From an uncultured bacterium (GTDB taxonomy: Bacteria > Bacillota > Clostridia > Lachnospirales > Lachnospiraceae): a stretch of DNA of 64,000 bases. The translations under genes and the position numbers were made by a program. A model generated the notes under the pieces. The model ran no database searches. It worked only from the letters and a program-made list of their open reading frames with translations, and was not told the DNA's origin. The stretch covers positions 31,638-95,637 of the forward strand of contig CANSYK010000005.1 of assembly GCA_947651225.1 (NCBI GenBank). The letters are read 5' to 3'. Below are positions 1 through 8,859 of this stretch, piece after piece (positions within the stretch are counted from its first letter, which is position 1; every line of letters begins with the position of its first letter).

Positions 1-521
1 AAATCCCGCAGCAAATCATTTATAACAGATGTACAGCCCGTCACAATATTTTCAATTAATGCATTTCCAAAAGAAGGACACATTTTAGAACGCTTTGTAA
101 CAGAAGGAATACCGTTTAAATCAGCATCTACAAATTTAGGACGGCAACAATACAAAAAAGGAACATTCTTTCCATACTTTTCCATCACTTGCACCGCACA
201 GCTCATTTTATCCGGCATCCAGTAATCGTCCTGGTCAGAAAACGCATAATAATCTGACTTTTTTGCTTTTTGCAACAATTCAAAAAAACTCTGGATTACC
301 CCGCAATTTTTCCCCTGAAACCACTGAATCTTTTCAGGATATTTCAAAGCATATTCCTGCAAAATCTCCTGCGTGCTGTCTGACGAGCCGTCATCACGGA
401 TGAAAAGCTGCCATACCGCCAGCCCCTTCTTCTCACAATCCTGCCGCAAAATGGAATCTAACTGCTCCCTCAGATATTTCTCCCCATTATATGTTGACAT
501 CAAAATCTGCAGCTTTTTCAT
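1..521 (-). CDS. Family 2 glycosyltransferase, N-terminal part (cut by window edge)
   Basis: The gene starts at an ATG at 521 with GGAG 8 bases upstream and runs off the left edge; 173 codons are visible. The N-terminus reads MKKLQILMSTYNGEKYLREQ, typical of GT-A fold enzymes. It is followed by RDDGSSD, the nucleotide-sugar binding strand, and SDQDDYW, the DxD-type metal site. Such enzymes transfer a sugar, often rhamnose, to surface polysaccharide on the cytoplasmic face of the membrane. The start overlaps the stop of the upstream HD gene (TGATG), so the two are probably co-translated. The acceptor is unknown because the C-terminal half is missing. Confidence 0.85.
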   Translation of the reverse strand, partial: MKKLQILMSTYNGEKYLREQLDSILRQDCEKKGLAVWQLFIRDDGSSDSTQEILQEYALKYPEKIQWFQGKNCGVIQSFFELLQKAKKSDYYAFSDQDDYWMPDKMSCAVQVMEKYGKNVPFLYCCRPKFVDADLNGIPSVTKRSKMCPSFGNALIENIVTGCTSVINDLLRD

Positions 522-1066
522 CACTCTGCTCCAATTCTCTTAAAATAGCTTTCAATCATTTCCCGAAGTTCTGCTTCTGCCTGCGCAAAAGGTATCGTTT
601 CAAATATCATCTCACTATATTTTTTCGGAGGCTTATCCTCTAATGCCTCTCCCATATAGTATAAAAACTCATAGTACAGACAGGTATCATCCACACTTTG
701 CACTGCCTGCTGCTCCTCCTTGGACAAAAGATTTCCTAAAAAACGCCTGTAAATCACATTCTGCAACGTTTCTTCCATCTTTTTATACCCTTCTAACTCC
801 CTTTTCACCGGACGGGTAATATCAGATAAATACGCCTCACTTGCGTCATGTAAAAGACATGCCAGAACAATTCTATCAGAATATTTTCTGGCGGCGGCCT
901 CTTTCCCACAGGCAATACTGTGCTGCGCCACAGAATAAAACTCTGGAAAATGACCATTTGCACGCGTCATAAGGGATTGTGCATGAACTATATCGTCTAA
1001 CAATATTTCTTCCTCTTTCGGCTCAAGTGGTGTAAAATGTATCTTACTATATGTTGTAATATGCAT
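521..1066 (-). CDS. HD-domain phosphohydrolase, YfbR-like
   Basis: A 181-residue cytoplasmic protein. It has the HD-superfamily metal-binding pattern: a His in FYSVAQHS, the paired LLHDASEAY and a downstream DITRPVK segment. This arrangement and length resemble YfbR/YedJ-type 5'-nucleotidases that hydrolyse deoxynucleoside monophosphates, although the substrate cannot be read from sequence. GAGGG lies upstream of the ATG. It overlaps the start of the downstream glycosyltransferase by one base. The family is clear; the exact activity is inferred. Confidence 0.75.
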   Translation of the reverse strand: MHITTYSKIHFTPLEPKEEEILLDDIVHAQSLMTRANGHFPEFYSVAQHSIACGKEAAARKYSDRIVLACLLHDASEAYLSDITRPVKRELEGYKKMEETLQNVIYRRFLGNLLSKEEQQAVQSVDDTCLYYEFLYYMGEALEDKPPKKYSEMIFETIPFAQAEAELREMIESYFKRIGAE

Positions 1067-1090
1067 AAAAGTTCCCTCTTCCTGTTTCTT

Positions 1091-1119
1091 TTATCCAAAA
1101 TCTTTTATCAACCTGTCAA
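1091..1119 (-). promoter_or_regulatory. Possible sigma-A promoter for the HD gene
   Basis: On the minus strand TTGACA (1114-1119) is followed after 17 bases by GGATAA (1091-1096). It sits about 25 bases upstream of the HD gene start. The -35 is perfect and the -10 is weak. Confidence 0.4.
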
Positions 1120-1151
1120 TCTAGTACAGTATTTGCACTCCCCACTTTGCG

Positions 1152-1889
1152 CTATAATACTTTGGATAAGAAATCCTTTAGTCTCTGGCTCCGTGGATTT
1201 GCAAATAATTCCTTCGGCTCGTTATCTTCCTGAATCACCCCTTCATTGATAAAAAGGATACGGCTCGCAACTTCCCTTGCAAATCCCATCTCATGGGTAA
1301 CAACCACCATTGTCATGCCTTCTGCGGCAAGCTCTTTCATCAATCCTAAAACCTCTCCGACCATTTCCGGGTCAAGCGCAGAAGTTGGCTCATCAAAAAG
1401 CATGACATCGGGATTCATCGCAAGAGCCCGCGCAATGGCAATACGCTGCTTTTGCCCGCCAGAAAGCTGTAACGGATAAGAATCTGCTTTGTCTGGCAGC
1501 CCGATCCTTGCCAAAAGCTCTTCTGCCCTTTTTGATGCTTCCTCTTTCGTCATCTTCCCTCTTTTTACTGGTGCAAGCATAATGTTTTCCCGAATTGTCA
1601 TATTAGGGAATAAATTAAACTGTTGAAACACCATCCCCATCTTTTCACGCATTTTATTAATATCTACGGATTCGTCTGTAATATCCGTCCCCTCAAATGT
1701 AACCGTACCGCTGGTAGGCTCCTCCAAAAGATTCAAGGAACGCAAAAAGGTTGATTTACCACAGCCGGAAGGCCCGATAATTGCTACCACCTCTCCTTTT
1801 GAAATGGTTGTACTGATTCCCTTCAACACCTTATGCTGCCCAAAGGACTTGCATAATTCTTTTACCTCAATTAAAACTTCTTTTTCCAT
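1152..1889 (-). CDS. Amino-acid ABC transporter ATPase (GlnQ/HisP type)
   Basis: A 245-residue ATPase that powers import by the permease encoded immediately upstream. Walker A is GPSGCGKST, the signature LSGGQKQR, Walker [13 protein letters not shown] and the H-loop VVTHEMGFA. The PTSALDPE and THEMGFA wording is typical of polar amino-acid importers. Its start lies 22 bases after the permease stop, so both form one operon. No terminator was found directly downstream. The subfamily is very secure; the transported amino acid is not known. Confidence 0.93.
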   Translation of the reverse strand: MEKEVLIEVKELCKSFGQHKVLKGISTTISKGEVVAIIGPSGCGKSTFLRSLNLLEEPTSGTVTFEGTDITDESVDINKMREKMGMVFQQFNLFPNMTIRENIMLAPVKRGKMTKEEASKRAEELLARIGLPDKADSYPLQLSGGQKQRIAIARALAMNPDVMLFDEPTSALDPEMVGEVLGLMKELAAEGMTMVVVTHEMGFAREVASRILFINEGVIQEDNEPKELFANPRSQRLKDFLSKVL

Positions 1890-1911
1890 ATTCTAACTCA
1901 CCTCTTAGTTC

Positions 1912-3459
1912 CTATCGTTCATTTCCCCTGAGTTTACGCTCCAGTCGGTTTACACCTGCTGAAAGAATTAAAACAATGACGAGATAGATTAAAGCCACCG
2001 CATACAAAGGCAGATACGCCTCATAAGTAATGCTTCGGATAATATCTCCACCTTTTGTCAAATCCATCAGTCCAATATAACCACTAATTGATGTTTCCTT
2101 GATTAACACAATAAATTCATTTCCCAGAGCTGGTAAAATATTTTTAACCGCCTGTGGTACAATAATGGAAAGCATGGTCTGCCGATAGCTCAATCCCAGG
2201 CTCCGCCCTGCTTCGAATTGTCCGTTATCCACCGACATAATACCAGAACGGATTACTTCTGATACATAAGCTGCCGAGTTCAGGCCAAATCCAATAATCG
2301 CTACCAGAATTTTATTTTGCACAGATGTCAGAATGACATAATAAATAATCAGGAGCTGTACAACCGCTGGTGTTCCACGCATTACGGTCAAATAAAGCCT
2401 GCAAATCAGGTTTAAAAGAGGAACGCTTCCCATACGGTCATGGCTGGTGCGAACCAGTGCAATTAATAACCCCAAAATAACACCAAGTATAACAGCAAAC
2501 ACTGTAATGAGCAACGTATTTCCAAGACCTTTTAGCAAATACTCGTATCTGTTGTCTTTAATAAAATTATCATAAAAAGATTCCGAGAAAGATCTGGAAG
2601 TTTGCTCAGCCGTTGAATCCTTTACAATAATTACCTGTGTTGTCGTTGTATAAGTATCTGTAAAATCAATACTTTTTAAACGATCCTCTGTTACTGTCAT
2701 ACCAGCGGCGCCTACATCTGCTTTACCAGAAGTTACTGCTGTAATAATTGCATCAAAGTCCATATTCTCAACCTGCAGCTCCATTCCCAATTCATCACAA
2801 ACGGCCTGCATAATATCTATATCAACTCCGACAATCTTCCCCTGGTCAAAATATTCATATGGTTTAAATTCCGCATTGGTTGCCACGGTCAAGGTGCCAT
2901 TTTTTCGTTCCACATCTTTTTTCTGATATGGATTCTGCCCTTTCACGTCATCAGAACCTGTATAATAATCTTTAATTTGTTTGACTACTCCCTCATCTTT
3001 TAACTTGCCTAATGCTGTATTAATCTGGTCTCGCAGCTCTGAATTTGACTTACTGACACAGATTGCATATTCTTCTTTTACAAACTCTTCTCCCAGAATC
3101 CGTAACTCTGCATTTTTTTCAATATACGCCTTTGCTGGCTCTTCATCAATAATGACACAGTCGATTTTTCCAACCTTCAATGCCTGAATGGCATCTGCCC
3201 CCTTGTTGAACCGCTCTACTGCAGTTCCTGAGCCATCCTTTTCATAATCCCCAGAATAGATATCACCAGTTGTCCCCAACTGAACACCAATCTTTTTCCC
3301 TGGCAGATCATCTACACTGGTAACCATATTCTTTTTTGCTTCCTCAGCCTTTTTCTTTTCTGTCCTACTTTTGTAAAAATGGAATCCTGCAATGCCTGCA
3401 ACAAAAAGAATTGCTACACATATATAAACCACTGCTCTTTTCCTGTTTTTCTTTGTCAT
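1912..3459 (-). CDS. Amino-acid ABC receptor-permease fusion with permuted receptor lobes
   Basis: A 515-residue protein. The ATG at 3459 is chosen because GGAGG lies just before it; an upstream ATG at 3474 lacks a site. A transmembrane anchor (about residues 9-29) is followed by a substrate-binding region and then a GlnP-type permease (about 305-515) carrying the EAA loop EAGRSLGLSYRQT. The binding region is in unusual order. The segment with DDLPGKKIGVQLGTTG, normally lobe 2 plus the C-terminus, occupies residues 48-167. TLTVATNAEFKPYEYF, the usual N-terminal lobe 1, comes second (about 188-280). A linker of about 20 residues joins the old ends. Function should be import of a polar amino acid together with the downstream ATPase. 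Confidence 0.9.
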   Translation of the reverse strand: MTKKNRKRAVVYICVAILFVAGIAGFHFYKSRTEKKKAEEAKKNMVTSVDDLPGKKIGVQLGTTGDIYSGDYEKDGSGTAVERFNKGADAIQALKVGKIDCVIIDEEPAKAYIEKNAELRILGEEFVKEEYAICVSKSNSELRDQINTALGKLKDEGVVKQIKDYYTGSDDVKGQNPYQKKDVERKNGTLTVATNAEFKPYEYFDQGKIVGVDIDIMQAVCDELGMELQVENMDFDAIITAVTSGKADVGAAGMTVTEDRLKSIDFTDTYTTTTQVIIVKDSTAEQTSRSFSESFYDNFIKDNRYEYLLKGLGNTLLITVFAVILGVILGLLIALVRTSHDRMGSVPLLNLICRLYLTVMRGTPAVVQLLIIYYVILTSVQNKILVAIIGFGLNSAAYVSEVIRSGIMSVDNGQFEAGRSLGLSYRQTMLSIIVPQAVKNILPALGNEFIVLIKETSISGYIGLMDLTKGGDIIRSITYEAYLPLYAVALIYLVIVLILSAGVNRLERKLRGNER

Positions 3460-3514
3460 AGCCGCCTCCATCAAATACTGCTCTTTTTTCTGCCAACTGC
3501 ACTGCAGGTACAGT

Positions 3515-3540
3515 CAAAAGGGCAGCGAAATAGCTGCCCC
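3515..3540 (-). terminator. Terminator of the transaldolase/transketolase operon
   Basis: GGGCAGC and GCTGCCC (3520-3526 and 3533-3539) form a stem with a 6-base loop. On the minus strand the stem is followed by TTTT. It lies 20 bases past the transketolase stop and before the ABC transporter gene. Confidence 0.75.
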
Positions 3541-3558
3541 TCCTAAACTTTTCATTTT

Positions 3559-4500
3559 TTATGACATAAATTCTTTAACTTTGGAATAAATTCCCTCTGC
3601 ATCCAGACCAAATTTCTGAATCAGCTCTGCCGCTGGACCAGACTCGCCAAATGTATCATTTACACCAATTTTTAAAACAGGTGTTGGTGCCTTTGCGGAT
3701 AAGCAATCGCATACCGCACTGCCAAGGCCGCCTATTACAGAATGCTCTTCAATCGTAACAACCTTTCCTGTCTCTTTTGCCGCTGCTACAATCAATTCCT
3801 CGTCTAGCGGCTTAATGGTATGGATATTAATTACTTTTGCGTTAATCCCGTCTGCCGCCAGTTTTTCCGCTGCCGCCAAAGTTTCACTGACTTCCAGTCC
3901 GGTTGCAACTAAAGTAACATCCTTTCCTTCCCGAAGTGTTACACCTTTTCCAATTTCAAAATGATAATCCGGTGTATCATTAATTACTGGTACCGCAAGC
4001 CTTCCAAAGCGAAGATAGACGGGTCCTTGATGGTCAAGCGCTGCTTTTACAGCCGCTCTTGCTTCCACATCATCCGATGGATTGATTACCACCATTCCCG
4101 GAATGGTACGCATCAATGCCAAATCCTCACAGCACTGGTGAGTTGCGCCGTCTTCACCAACAGAAATACCAGCATGTGTTGCGCCAATCTTTACATTTAA
4201 CTTTGGATATCCTACGGAATTACGAACCTGTTCAAATGCACGTCCCGCCGCAAACATGGCAAAGGAACTGACAAAAGGAATCTTGCCTGTTGTTGCAAGC
4301 CCTGCCGCAATCCCTACCATATTACTTTCCGCAATACCACAATCTATATGTCTGTCTGGATATGCTTTCTTAAAGATACCCGTTTTCGTCGCTGCTGCAA
4401 GATCCGCATCCAATACCACCAGATCAGGATAATCCGGTGCAAGCTCCGCTAACGCATTACCATAACTTTCTCTTGTAGCGATTTTCTTAACGTCTGCCAT
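3559..4500 (-). CDS. Transketolase, C-terminal subunit
   Basis: A 313-residue protein matching the pyrimidine-binding and C-terminal domains of transketolase. It begins MADVKKIATRESYGNALAEL at an ATG preceded by GGAGGATAAA; a longer reading frame to 4542 is not needed. Visible features include the catalytic-region IAESNMVGIAAGLA, GATHAGISVGEDGATHQ and the C-terminal HSVIGGLGSAVCD. It pairs with the separate N-terminal subunit encoded 41 bases upstream to make a thiamine-diphosphate enzyme that moves two-carbon units in the non-oxidative pentose phosphate pathway. The split two-gene form is common in Clostridia. Confidence 0.93.
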   Translation of the reverse strand: MADVKKIATRESYGNALAELAPDYPDLVVLDADLAAATKTGIFKKAYPDRHIDCGIAESNMVGIAAGLATTGKIPFVSSFAMFAAGRAFEQVRNSVGYPKLNVKIGATHAGISVGEDGATHQCCEDLALMRTIPGMVVINPSDDVEARAAVKAALDHQGPVYLRFGRLAVPVINDTPDYHFEIGKGVTLREGKDVTLVATGLEVSETLAAAEKLAADGINAKVINIHTIKPLDEELIVAAAKETGKVVTIEEHSVIGGLGSAVCDCLSAKAPTPVLKIGVNDTFGESGPAAELIQKFGLDAEGIYSKVKEFMS

Positions 4501-4541
4501 TTTATCCTCCATTCTGCGCATTCTTTTTTGCGCATCTCTCA

Positions 4542-5369
4542 CTATAAGCTCTCACCAATTCTTTCAAGGTCTGCTATTGCCTGCGCATACTGCTCATCAT
4601 TTGGAGCAGTTCCATGCCAGCCTGCCTGGTTTTCCATAAAGGACACGCCTTTTCCCTTTATGCTCTTAGCAATAATTGCCGTTGGCATTCCCTTCGTCTC
4701 TTTCGCTTTCTGGAATGCGGCGCCAATCTGCTCAAAATCATGCGCATCAATCTCAACCACATTAAAATTAAATGCCCTGAACTTATCAGCAATTGGATAT
4801 GGAGAGCAGACATCCTCAATATTACCATCTATCTGTAATCCATTGTTGTCCACAATAAAGACAAGGTTATCTAACTTACGGGCACCTGCAAACATAGCGG
4901 CTTCCCATACCTGTCCTTCCTGAATCTCACCATCACCAAACAGACAGAATACACGATAAGGAGCATTATCCATCTTTCCTGCAAGCGCCATTCCAACCGC
5001 TGCGGAACCACCCTGTCCAAGAGAACCGCTTGACATATCCACACCTGGAATATGCTTCATATCTGGATGTCCCTGCAAGTAAGAGCCAACATGACGGAGC
5101 GTCTTTAAATCTTCCACCGGAAAATACCCTCTATGCGCCAGCGTAGAATAAAGCCCCGGAGCAATATGGCCTTTGGAAAGCACCAAACGGTCTCTGTCTT
5201 CTTTCTTCGGATCTTTTGGGTCAATATTCATTTCTTCAAAATAGAGATAAGTCAAAATATCTGCTGCGGACAAAGAGCCACCCGGATGACCGGATTTTGC
5301 ACTGTGAACAGCCGTTACTATGCCCTTTCGCACTTCATTTGCAGTTTTCTTTAATGCTAAAGTATCCAT
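4542..5369 (-). CDS. Transketolase, N-terminal subunit
   Basis: A 275-residue thiamine-diphosphate-binding half of transketolase. It carries HSAKSGHPGGSLSAADIL and the ThDP motif GDGEIQEGQVWEAAMFAGARKLDN ending in the NN pair VDNNGLQIDG (quoted in parts as GDGEIQEGQ and IVDNNGLQ). It acts with the downstream C-terminal subunit. With the upstream transaldolase gene it forms a compact pentose-phosphate operon driven from the promoter at 6125-6153. Length and motifs match the split family. Confidence 0.93.
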   Translation of the reverse strand: MDTLALKKTANEVRKGIVTAVHSAKSGHPGGSLSAADILTYLYFEEMNIDPKDPKKEDRDRLVLSKGHIAPGLYSTLAHRGYFPVEDLKTLRHVGSYLQGHPDMKHIPGVDMSSGSLGQGGSAAVGMALAGKMDNAPYRVFCLFGDGEIQEGQVWEAAMFAGARKLDNLVFIVDNNGLQIDGNIEDVCSPYPIADKFRAFNFNVVEIDAHDFEQIGAAFQKAKETKGMPTAIIAKSIKGKGVSFMENQAGWHGTAPNDEQYAQAIADLERIGESL

Positions 5370-5397
5370 ACTCGTTTCCTTTCCTTTTATGTTCTAT

Positions 5398-5428
5398 TAG
5401 GAACTTATTATTTGTTGACAGTTCCTTA
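5398..5428. repeat. Short GGAACT palindrome, partial copy
   Basis: TAGGAACT at one end and AGTTCCTTA at the other flank a short AT-rich centre. It resembles the ends of the larger palindromic elements at 44219, 48294 and 40055, and sits between tal and the transketolase genes, overlapping the tal stop. Confidence 0.45.
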
Positions 5429-6082
5429 CTCTCCAAACACGGCCTTATAATCCTTCTGGAACTTATCAATTCCCTGATCCGTTAAAGGATGCTTTGTCAT
5501 CTGCTCAATAACTGGATATGGAACTGTTGCAATATCAGCACCTGCCAAAGCACAATCTGTTACATGAATTGGATTACGGATACTCGCTGCAATAATCTCT
5601 GTCTCAATACCATAATTATCAAAAATAGTGGTAATTGTTTCAATCAGGTCAACACCAATTGTTGAAATGTCGTCCAGACGTCCCAAAAATGGAGAAACAT
5701 AAGCTGCGCCTGCCCTTGCCGCTAAAAGTGCCTGGTTTGCTGTAAAAATCAGAGTTACATTACATTTAATCCCCTCACTTGCAAGTACCTTTGTTGCCTT
5801 TAATCCTTCTACTGTCATAGGGATTTTTACAACCATATTCGGATGAAGCTTTGCAATCTCCCTTCCTTCCGCAATCATGCCCTCTGCATCTACAGTAGTC
5901 GCTTTAACCTCGCCGCTGATTGGCCCGTCAACAATTCCCGCAATCTCCTTCAGAACATCTTCCTGGCTTCTGCCGCCTTCTTTTGCAATCAGGGACGGAT
6001 TTGTCGTAACACCACAAATTACTCCCATATCGTTTGCCTTTTTGATATCCTCAATTTTCGCTGTGTCGATAAATAATTTCAT
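5426..6082 (-). CDS. tal: Transaldolase, small TalC/MipB type
   Basis: A 218-residue class I aldolase of the short transaldolase family. It opens [16 protein letters not shown] and contains [13 protein letters not shown], the Schiff-base lysine in VVKIPMT and [18 protein letters not shown]. The segment SPFLGR has Phe where fructose-6-phosphate aldolases have Tyr, which favours true transaldolase activity. It would transfer dihydroxyacetone units between sugar phosphates alongside the transketolase pair encoded just downstream. An AGGAGG site precedes the ATG, and a strong promoter lies upstream. Confidence 0.93.
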   Translation of the reverse strand: MKLFIDTAKIEDIKKANDMGVICGVTTNPSLIAKEGGRSQEDVLKEIAGIVDGPISGEVKATTVDAEGMIAEGREIAKLHPNMVVKIPMTVEGLKATKVLASEGIKCNVTLIFTANQALLAARAGAAYVSPFLGRLDDISTIGVDLIETITTIFDNYGIETEIIAASIRNPIHVTDCALAGADIATVPYPVIEQMTKHPLTDQGIDKFQKDYKAVFGE

Positions 6083-6124
6083 ACTTATTTCCTCCTTATT
6101 TAAATTGAAATACTACACTTTTTC

Positions 6125-6153
6125 AGTATACAACGTTTCAAAACTCTGGTCAA
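6125..6153 (-). promoter_or_regulatory. Sigma-A promoter of the tal-transketolase operon
   Basis: On the minus strand TTGACC (6148-6153), a 17-base spacer and TATACT (6125-6130) make a near-consensus vegetative promoter. The expected start is near 6118, about 36 bases before the tal ATG. Confidence 0.8.
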
Positions 6154-6184
6154 TGAAATTCAGAAGTTCCAAAGAAATGTTTGA

Positions 6185-7999
6185 TTAATAGAACCAGAAT
6201 CCTTTAAAATCCTTCTTGTAGACACGATATGGACGTTTTTCCAGATTAAACCGGCGGATCATTCTGTCATTCCAATCTCCCTCTACAAAGTACTTTCCAT
6301 CACTGCAGCAATAGATATAGATATCCTTTTCTGCCGTAACATTACCATCCTTTTTTGTCTGATCAAGCGCTGTCTTATCTCGCAGTTCATATGTTTTCGC
6401 CGTCTCATCAACCAGATAGCGATAATAATAGGATTCTCCATTTGCCTTTGCGCCGTTTCCTGTGTTGGCGTTTAATAAAGAAATATAGCTCTGGCCTTCC
6501 GTTGACCTTGCTTGATAGGTTACTGCCTCCTGGCCAAACTGTGCTTCAAATGGATCCGGCTTTTTTTCCTTATGCAAAATATTGTTCACTACTGGTGTTT
6601 CTTCTGGCTCCTCCGCCTCTTCTTCCCCAGCAGACTTTTTCAATACCTTTTTAGACAAAGATTTATATGGTTCATACAGCTTTTTGTCTGCAATAATATA
6701 ATCAATTCTCGGAATCAAACTTCCTATATTGCTGACTTTAATCAGGCTGGAAAGGTTTTTCGCACTCAAAAGCATCTCATTTGTGCCAACAATCTGAACC
6801 GAATTTAAACCAACCCAGTCCACGTTTTTCTTTTTCGAACCCTTTGTTTCCTTTTTATAGACACTCTTTAAAAGGGTATCCATATCTACCTTCTCTGTTA
6901 CAGATCCATCCTCTAACTTCAGTTCAATGACCTTGCTTCTTGGAGTAGCTTGTTTACCATTCGCAGTTGCAATCACATAGACATTACCATATCCATCATA
7001 GGTAAATTCCCCTGCCTGCTTATATCCATCCATCGAAAATGTCTTTGTAACCTGCCCTAGCGCATTCACCTGAGAAAGTTTTGTTTCACTGGTAGCGTAC
7101 ATCATTGTATCATAAATCTCTTCTATATTTCTTCCACAATAGCCATCTGTCGGAATCTCACCACGCAGCACACCAGAATTATCGTATAAAAGAATCGCAT
7201 ATTTTTTTGTTACGACTTTTTTCTTCTGTGTCTTTTTCTTCTTTTTTCCGGTGGTAACTTTTTTTATCGTAGTAAATTCTTTTCCATCCTGAAATACTAC
7301 ATATAATCCATTGGAAATTGTCGTCTTGCTTCTTCCATCTGTTGTTTCCAGCTTTTGAGGAGCCTTTACCCTGCTTCCTGGAATTTTCACCGAAAATGTT
7401 TTTACCGTAGAAAGTTCATCTTTTGAATTATAAACACGAATAGTAATATAATTCGTCTCTCCTGCTACCAGCCCAAGAACCTGAAATTCATGTTCTTTGG
7501 TCAGATTGCCGGAGGCACCTGCAATTACCGTTCTTGTAAAGTCTGGAATCTTTGTATCTTTTACAGAAACCGTGTATCTGCAATAACTATTACCATTTGT
7601 CTTAAAATAAAGATACATCGAATTGCGGTTGGTTCCGTATGGATTGTACGCCCAGAGCGCATTGTCCAGAGAAAATGCCTTATTCTTTTTAATCGTTGTA
7701 AGATTTTCTTCTACATCAGCAGACTTTTCTGCAGAGTATATTTCCCCAACACTGTCAAACTCTGTTGTCACTACATTTTTATTGTCGCCAGACATATAAA
7801 GCGGAGTGATATCAACCTCTTTAACCTCATCAATTGCTTTTCCACTCTGATCTTCTAAAAGGTCACGCTCCTCCTTCAGACGTTCCTGCTCCTGCTTTGC
7901 AATCGTTTTTGACATATCATTAAACTTCCACAACAGCGCTCCGGTTCCGATTAAAAGCACAACCATCGTGATAATGATAACCTTTATCTTGCCTTTCAT
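6185..7999 (-). CDS. Arylsulfotransferase-like membrane-anchored protein without catalytic histidines
   Basis: A 604-residue protein with an N-terminal transmembrane anchor (about residues 6-24) and a coiled Lys/Glu stretch. An extracytoplasmic part resembles arylsulfate sulfotransferases: an Ig-like N-terminal domain around NPYGTNRNSMYLYF, a propeller segment with DGYGNVYVIAT, and the family-like DWVGLNSVQ and LLLSAKNLSSLIKV (shortened). Active members carry a His in the DW-x-H-x-NS position and further propeller histidines; here that position is Gly. The whole protein has only two His, both outside those motifs. It may bind ligands or act structurally. The thioesterase gene lies 18 bases upstream, so they are probably co-transcribed. 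The family call is moderately sure. Confidence 0.65.
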   Translation of the reverse strand: MKGKIKVIIITMVVLLIGTGALLWKFNDMSKTIAKQEQERLKEERDLLEDQSGKAIDEVKEVDITPLYMSGDNKNVVTTEFDSVGEIYSAEKSADVEENLTTIKKNKAFSLDNALWAYNPYGTNRNSMYLYFKTNGNSYCRYTVSVKDTKIPDFTRTVIAGASGNLTKEHEFQVLGLVAGETNYITIRVYNSKDELSTVKTFSVKIPGSRVKAPQKLETTDGRSKTTISNGLYVVFQDGKEFTTIKKVTTGKKKKKTQKKKVVTKKYAILLYDNSGVLRGEIPTDGYCGRNIEEIYDTMMYATSETKLSQVNALGQVTKTFSMDGYKQAGEFTYDGYGNVYVIATANGKQATPRSKVIELKLEDGSVTEKVDMDTLLKSVYKKETKGSKKKNVDWVGLNSVQIVGTNEMLLSAKNLSSLIKVSNIGSLIPRIDYIIADKKLYEPYKSLSKKVLKKSAGEEEAEEPEETPVVNNILHKEKKPDPFEAQFGQEAVTYQARSTEGQSYISLLNANTGNGAKANGESYYYRYLVDETAKTYELRDKTALDQTKKDGNVTAEKDIYIYCCSDGKYFVEGDWNDRMIRRFNLEKRPYRVYKKDFKGFWFY

Positions 8000-8017
8000 C
8001 TCCCTCTTCTCCTTTTC

Positions 8018-8467
8018 CTATTTAATATCTGCACCATTCACAGAAACCTCCATCATTCCTTTTAGCTTTAAAAACAGTTCAGGATACCGCCTTTTCATCC
8101 GAATCGGCTGTAACTCTTTATCCAGAAAACAGTGACCTGTCTTTCCGGTTGTACACAATTCCCCTTTGCCTGTTTTGTATACCTCATAAGAAACTTCCAT
8201 TTTAATACCATCGTATTTGGTCATTCTGGTATGAATGGTTATTTCTTCATCAAAGCGCAGCGGCACCAGATACCGGCATTCTGCAAAAGTAACAGGAATA
8301 ATAATTCCCATTTCCTCCAAAACCCTGTAATCCAGCCCAACCTTTTTCATCATATCCAGCCTTGCTTCCTCAAACAGTCGGATATAATTGGAATGATGGA
8401 TAATTCCCATCTGGTCTGTTTCATAATAATTCAACCTTCTGCTATATTCTGTATGGCTATCTTCCAT
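8018..8467 (-). CDS. Acyl-CoA thioesterase, 4HBT/YbgC-FadM family
   Basis: A 149-residue hot-dog fold protein. YYETDQMGIIHHSNYIRLFE carries the catalytic Asp (D18) and the usual GxxHHxNY loop. Members hydrolyse acyl-CoA or acyl-ACP thioesters in the cytoplasm; chain length cannot be predicted. It is the first gene before the sulfotransferase-like gene, with an 18-base gap. The start ATG at 8467 has AGGAGG upstream. Confidence 0.85.
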   Translation of the reverse strand: MEDSHTEYSRRLNYYETDQMGIIHHSNYIRLFEEARLDMMKKVGLDYRVLEEMGIIIPVTFAECRYLVPLRFDEEITIHTRMTKYDGIKMEVSYEVYKTGKGELCTTGKTGHCFLDKELQPIRMKRRYPELFLKLKGMMEVSVNGADIK

Positions 8468-8569
8468 TTTAACACATCCTCCTATCGATTTCCATTCTAT
8501 TTCTATATATTATTCCAAATTCTTTCTTTCCGTCAAGCCCTGATATATTAGTGTTCGTTTCATAACCAT

Positions 8570-8598
8570 CAGTTACTGTTCACTCCGAACAGTAACTG
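8570..8598. repeat. Perfect 12-bp inverted repeat
   Basis: CAGTTACTGTTC and GAACAGTAACTG flank five bases, in the divergent gap between the thioesterase and the plus-strand leader. It lies 32 bases upstream of the -35 box and could be an operator or a relic of the GTTACTATTCACGG repeat family seen at 26591. No T-run follows on either strand. Confidence 0.5.
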
Positions 8599-8629
8599 CA
8601 GCGTTTTCAATAGCTAAAAAGAAAATACA

Positions 8630-8658
8630 TTGACATATTTCCAAGTCACGTGTACAAT
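8630..8658 (+). promoter_or_regulatory. Consensus sigma-A promoter of the leader RNA and PBECR4 gene
   Basis: A perfect TTGACA (8630-8635), a 17-base spacer and TACAAT (8653-8658). Transcription should start near 8665, about 195 bases before the first downstream gene, leaving a long leader. Confidence 0.85.
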
Positions 8659-8664
8659 AATAAC

Positions 8665-8839
8665 AGCAACAGGCAACGGCGTGTGTCTGTTTAAGTGTTG
8701 AAGCATAGCAGCGTACCGGAAAGCCTTGCTATGCAGAGCTTCCAGTAGGGGTTGTGCAATAACCTCAAACCGGGGTAGGCATCAATTGCCGAAAGAAAAT
8801 GCCCAGAGCCGCCTTACGCATATGCAGGGCGGCTTTTTT
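8665..8839 (+). ncRNA. Structured leader or small RNA ending in a terminator, class unrecognised
   Basis: About 175 bases between a strong promoter and a coding start. It contains a stem GCATAGCA/TGCTATGC around a CCGGAAAGCC loop, a small stem GGGGTT/AACCTC, a possible GGCAT/ATGCC pairing, and a final stem AGCCGCC/GGCGGCT (8807-8834) followed by six T. The last hairpin is a rho-independent terminator placed 20 bases before the PBECR4 gene start. The layout fits a riboswitch or attenuator, or a free-standing small RNA. Its sequence does not match riboswitch cores that I know well. Confidence 0.55.
8807..8839 (+). terminator. Intrinsic terminator before the PBECR4 gene
   Basis: AGCCGCC pairs with GGCGGCT over a loop that itself contains GCATATGC; TTTTTT follows. 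A ribosome site AGAAAGGA lies after it, so read-through is required for promoter-driven expression of the gene at 8860. Confidence 0.8.
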
Positions 8840-8859
8840 ATGCAACAGAAAGGATTACT

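Noticed and set aside
8665..8839. Assigning the leader to c-di-GMP, ZTP, lysine or SRP RNA classes
   Set aside because: I compared the remembered core motifs of these RNAs by eye and none fits; a name would be guesswork without a covariance-model search.
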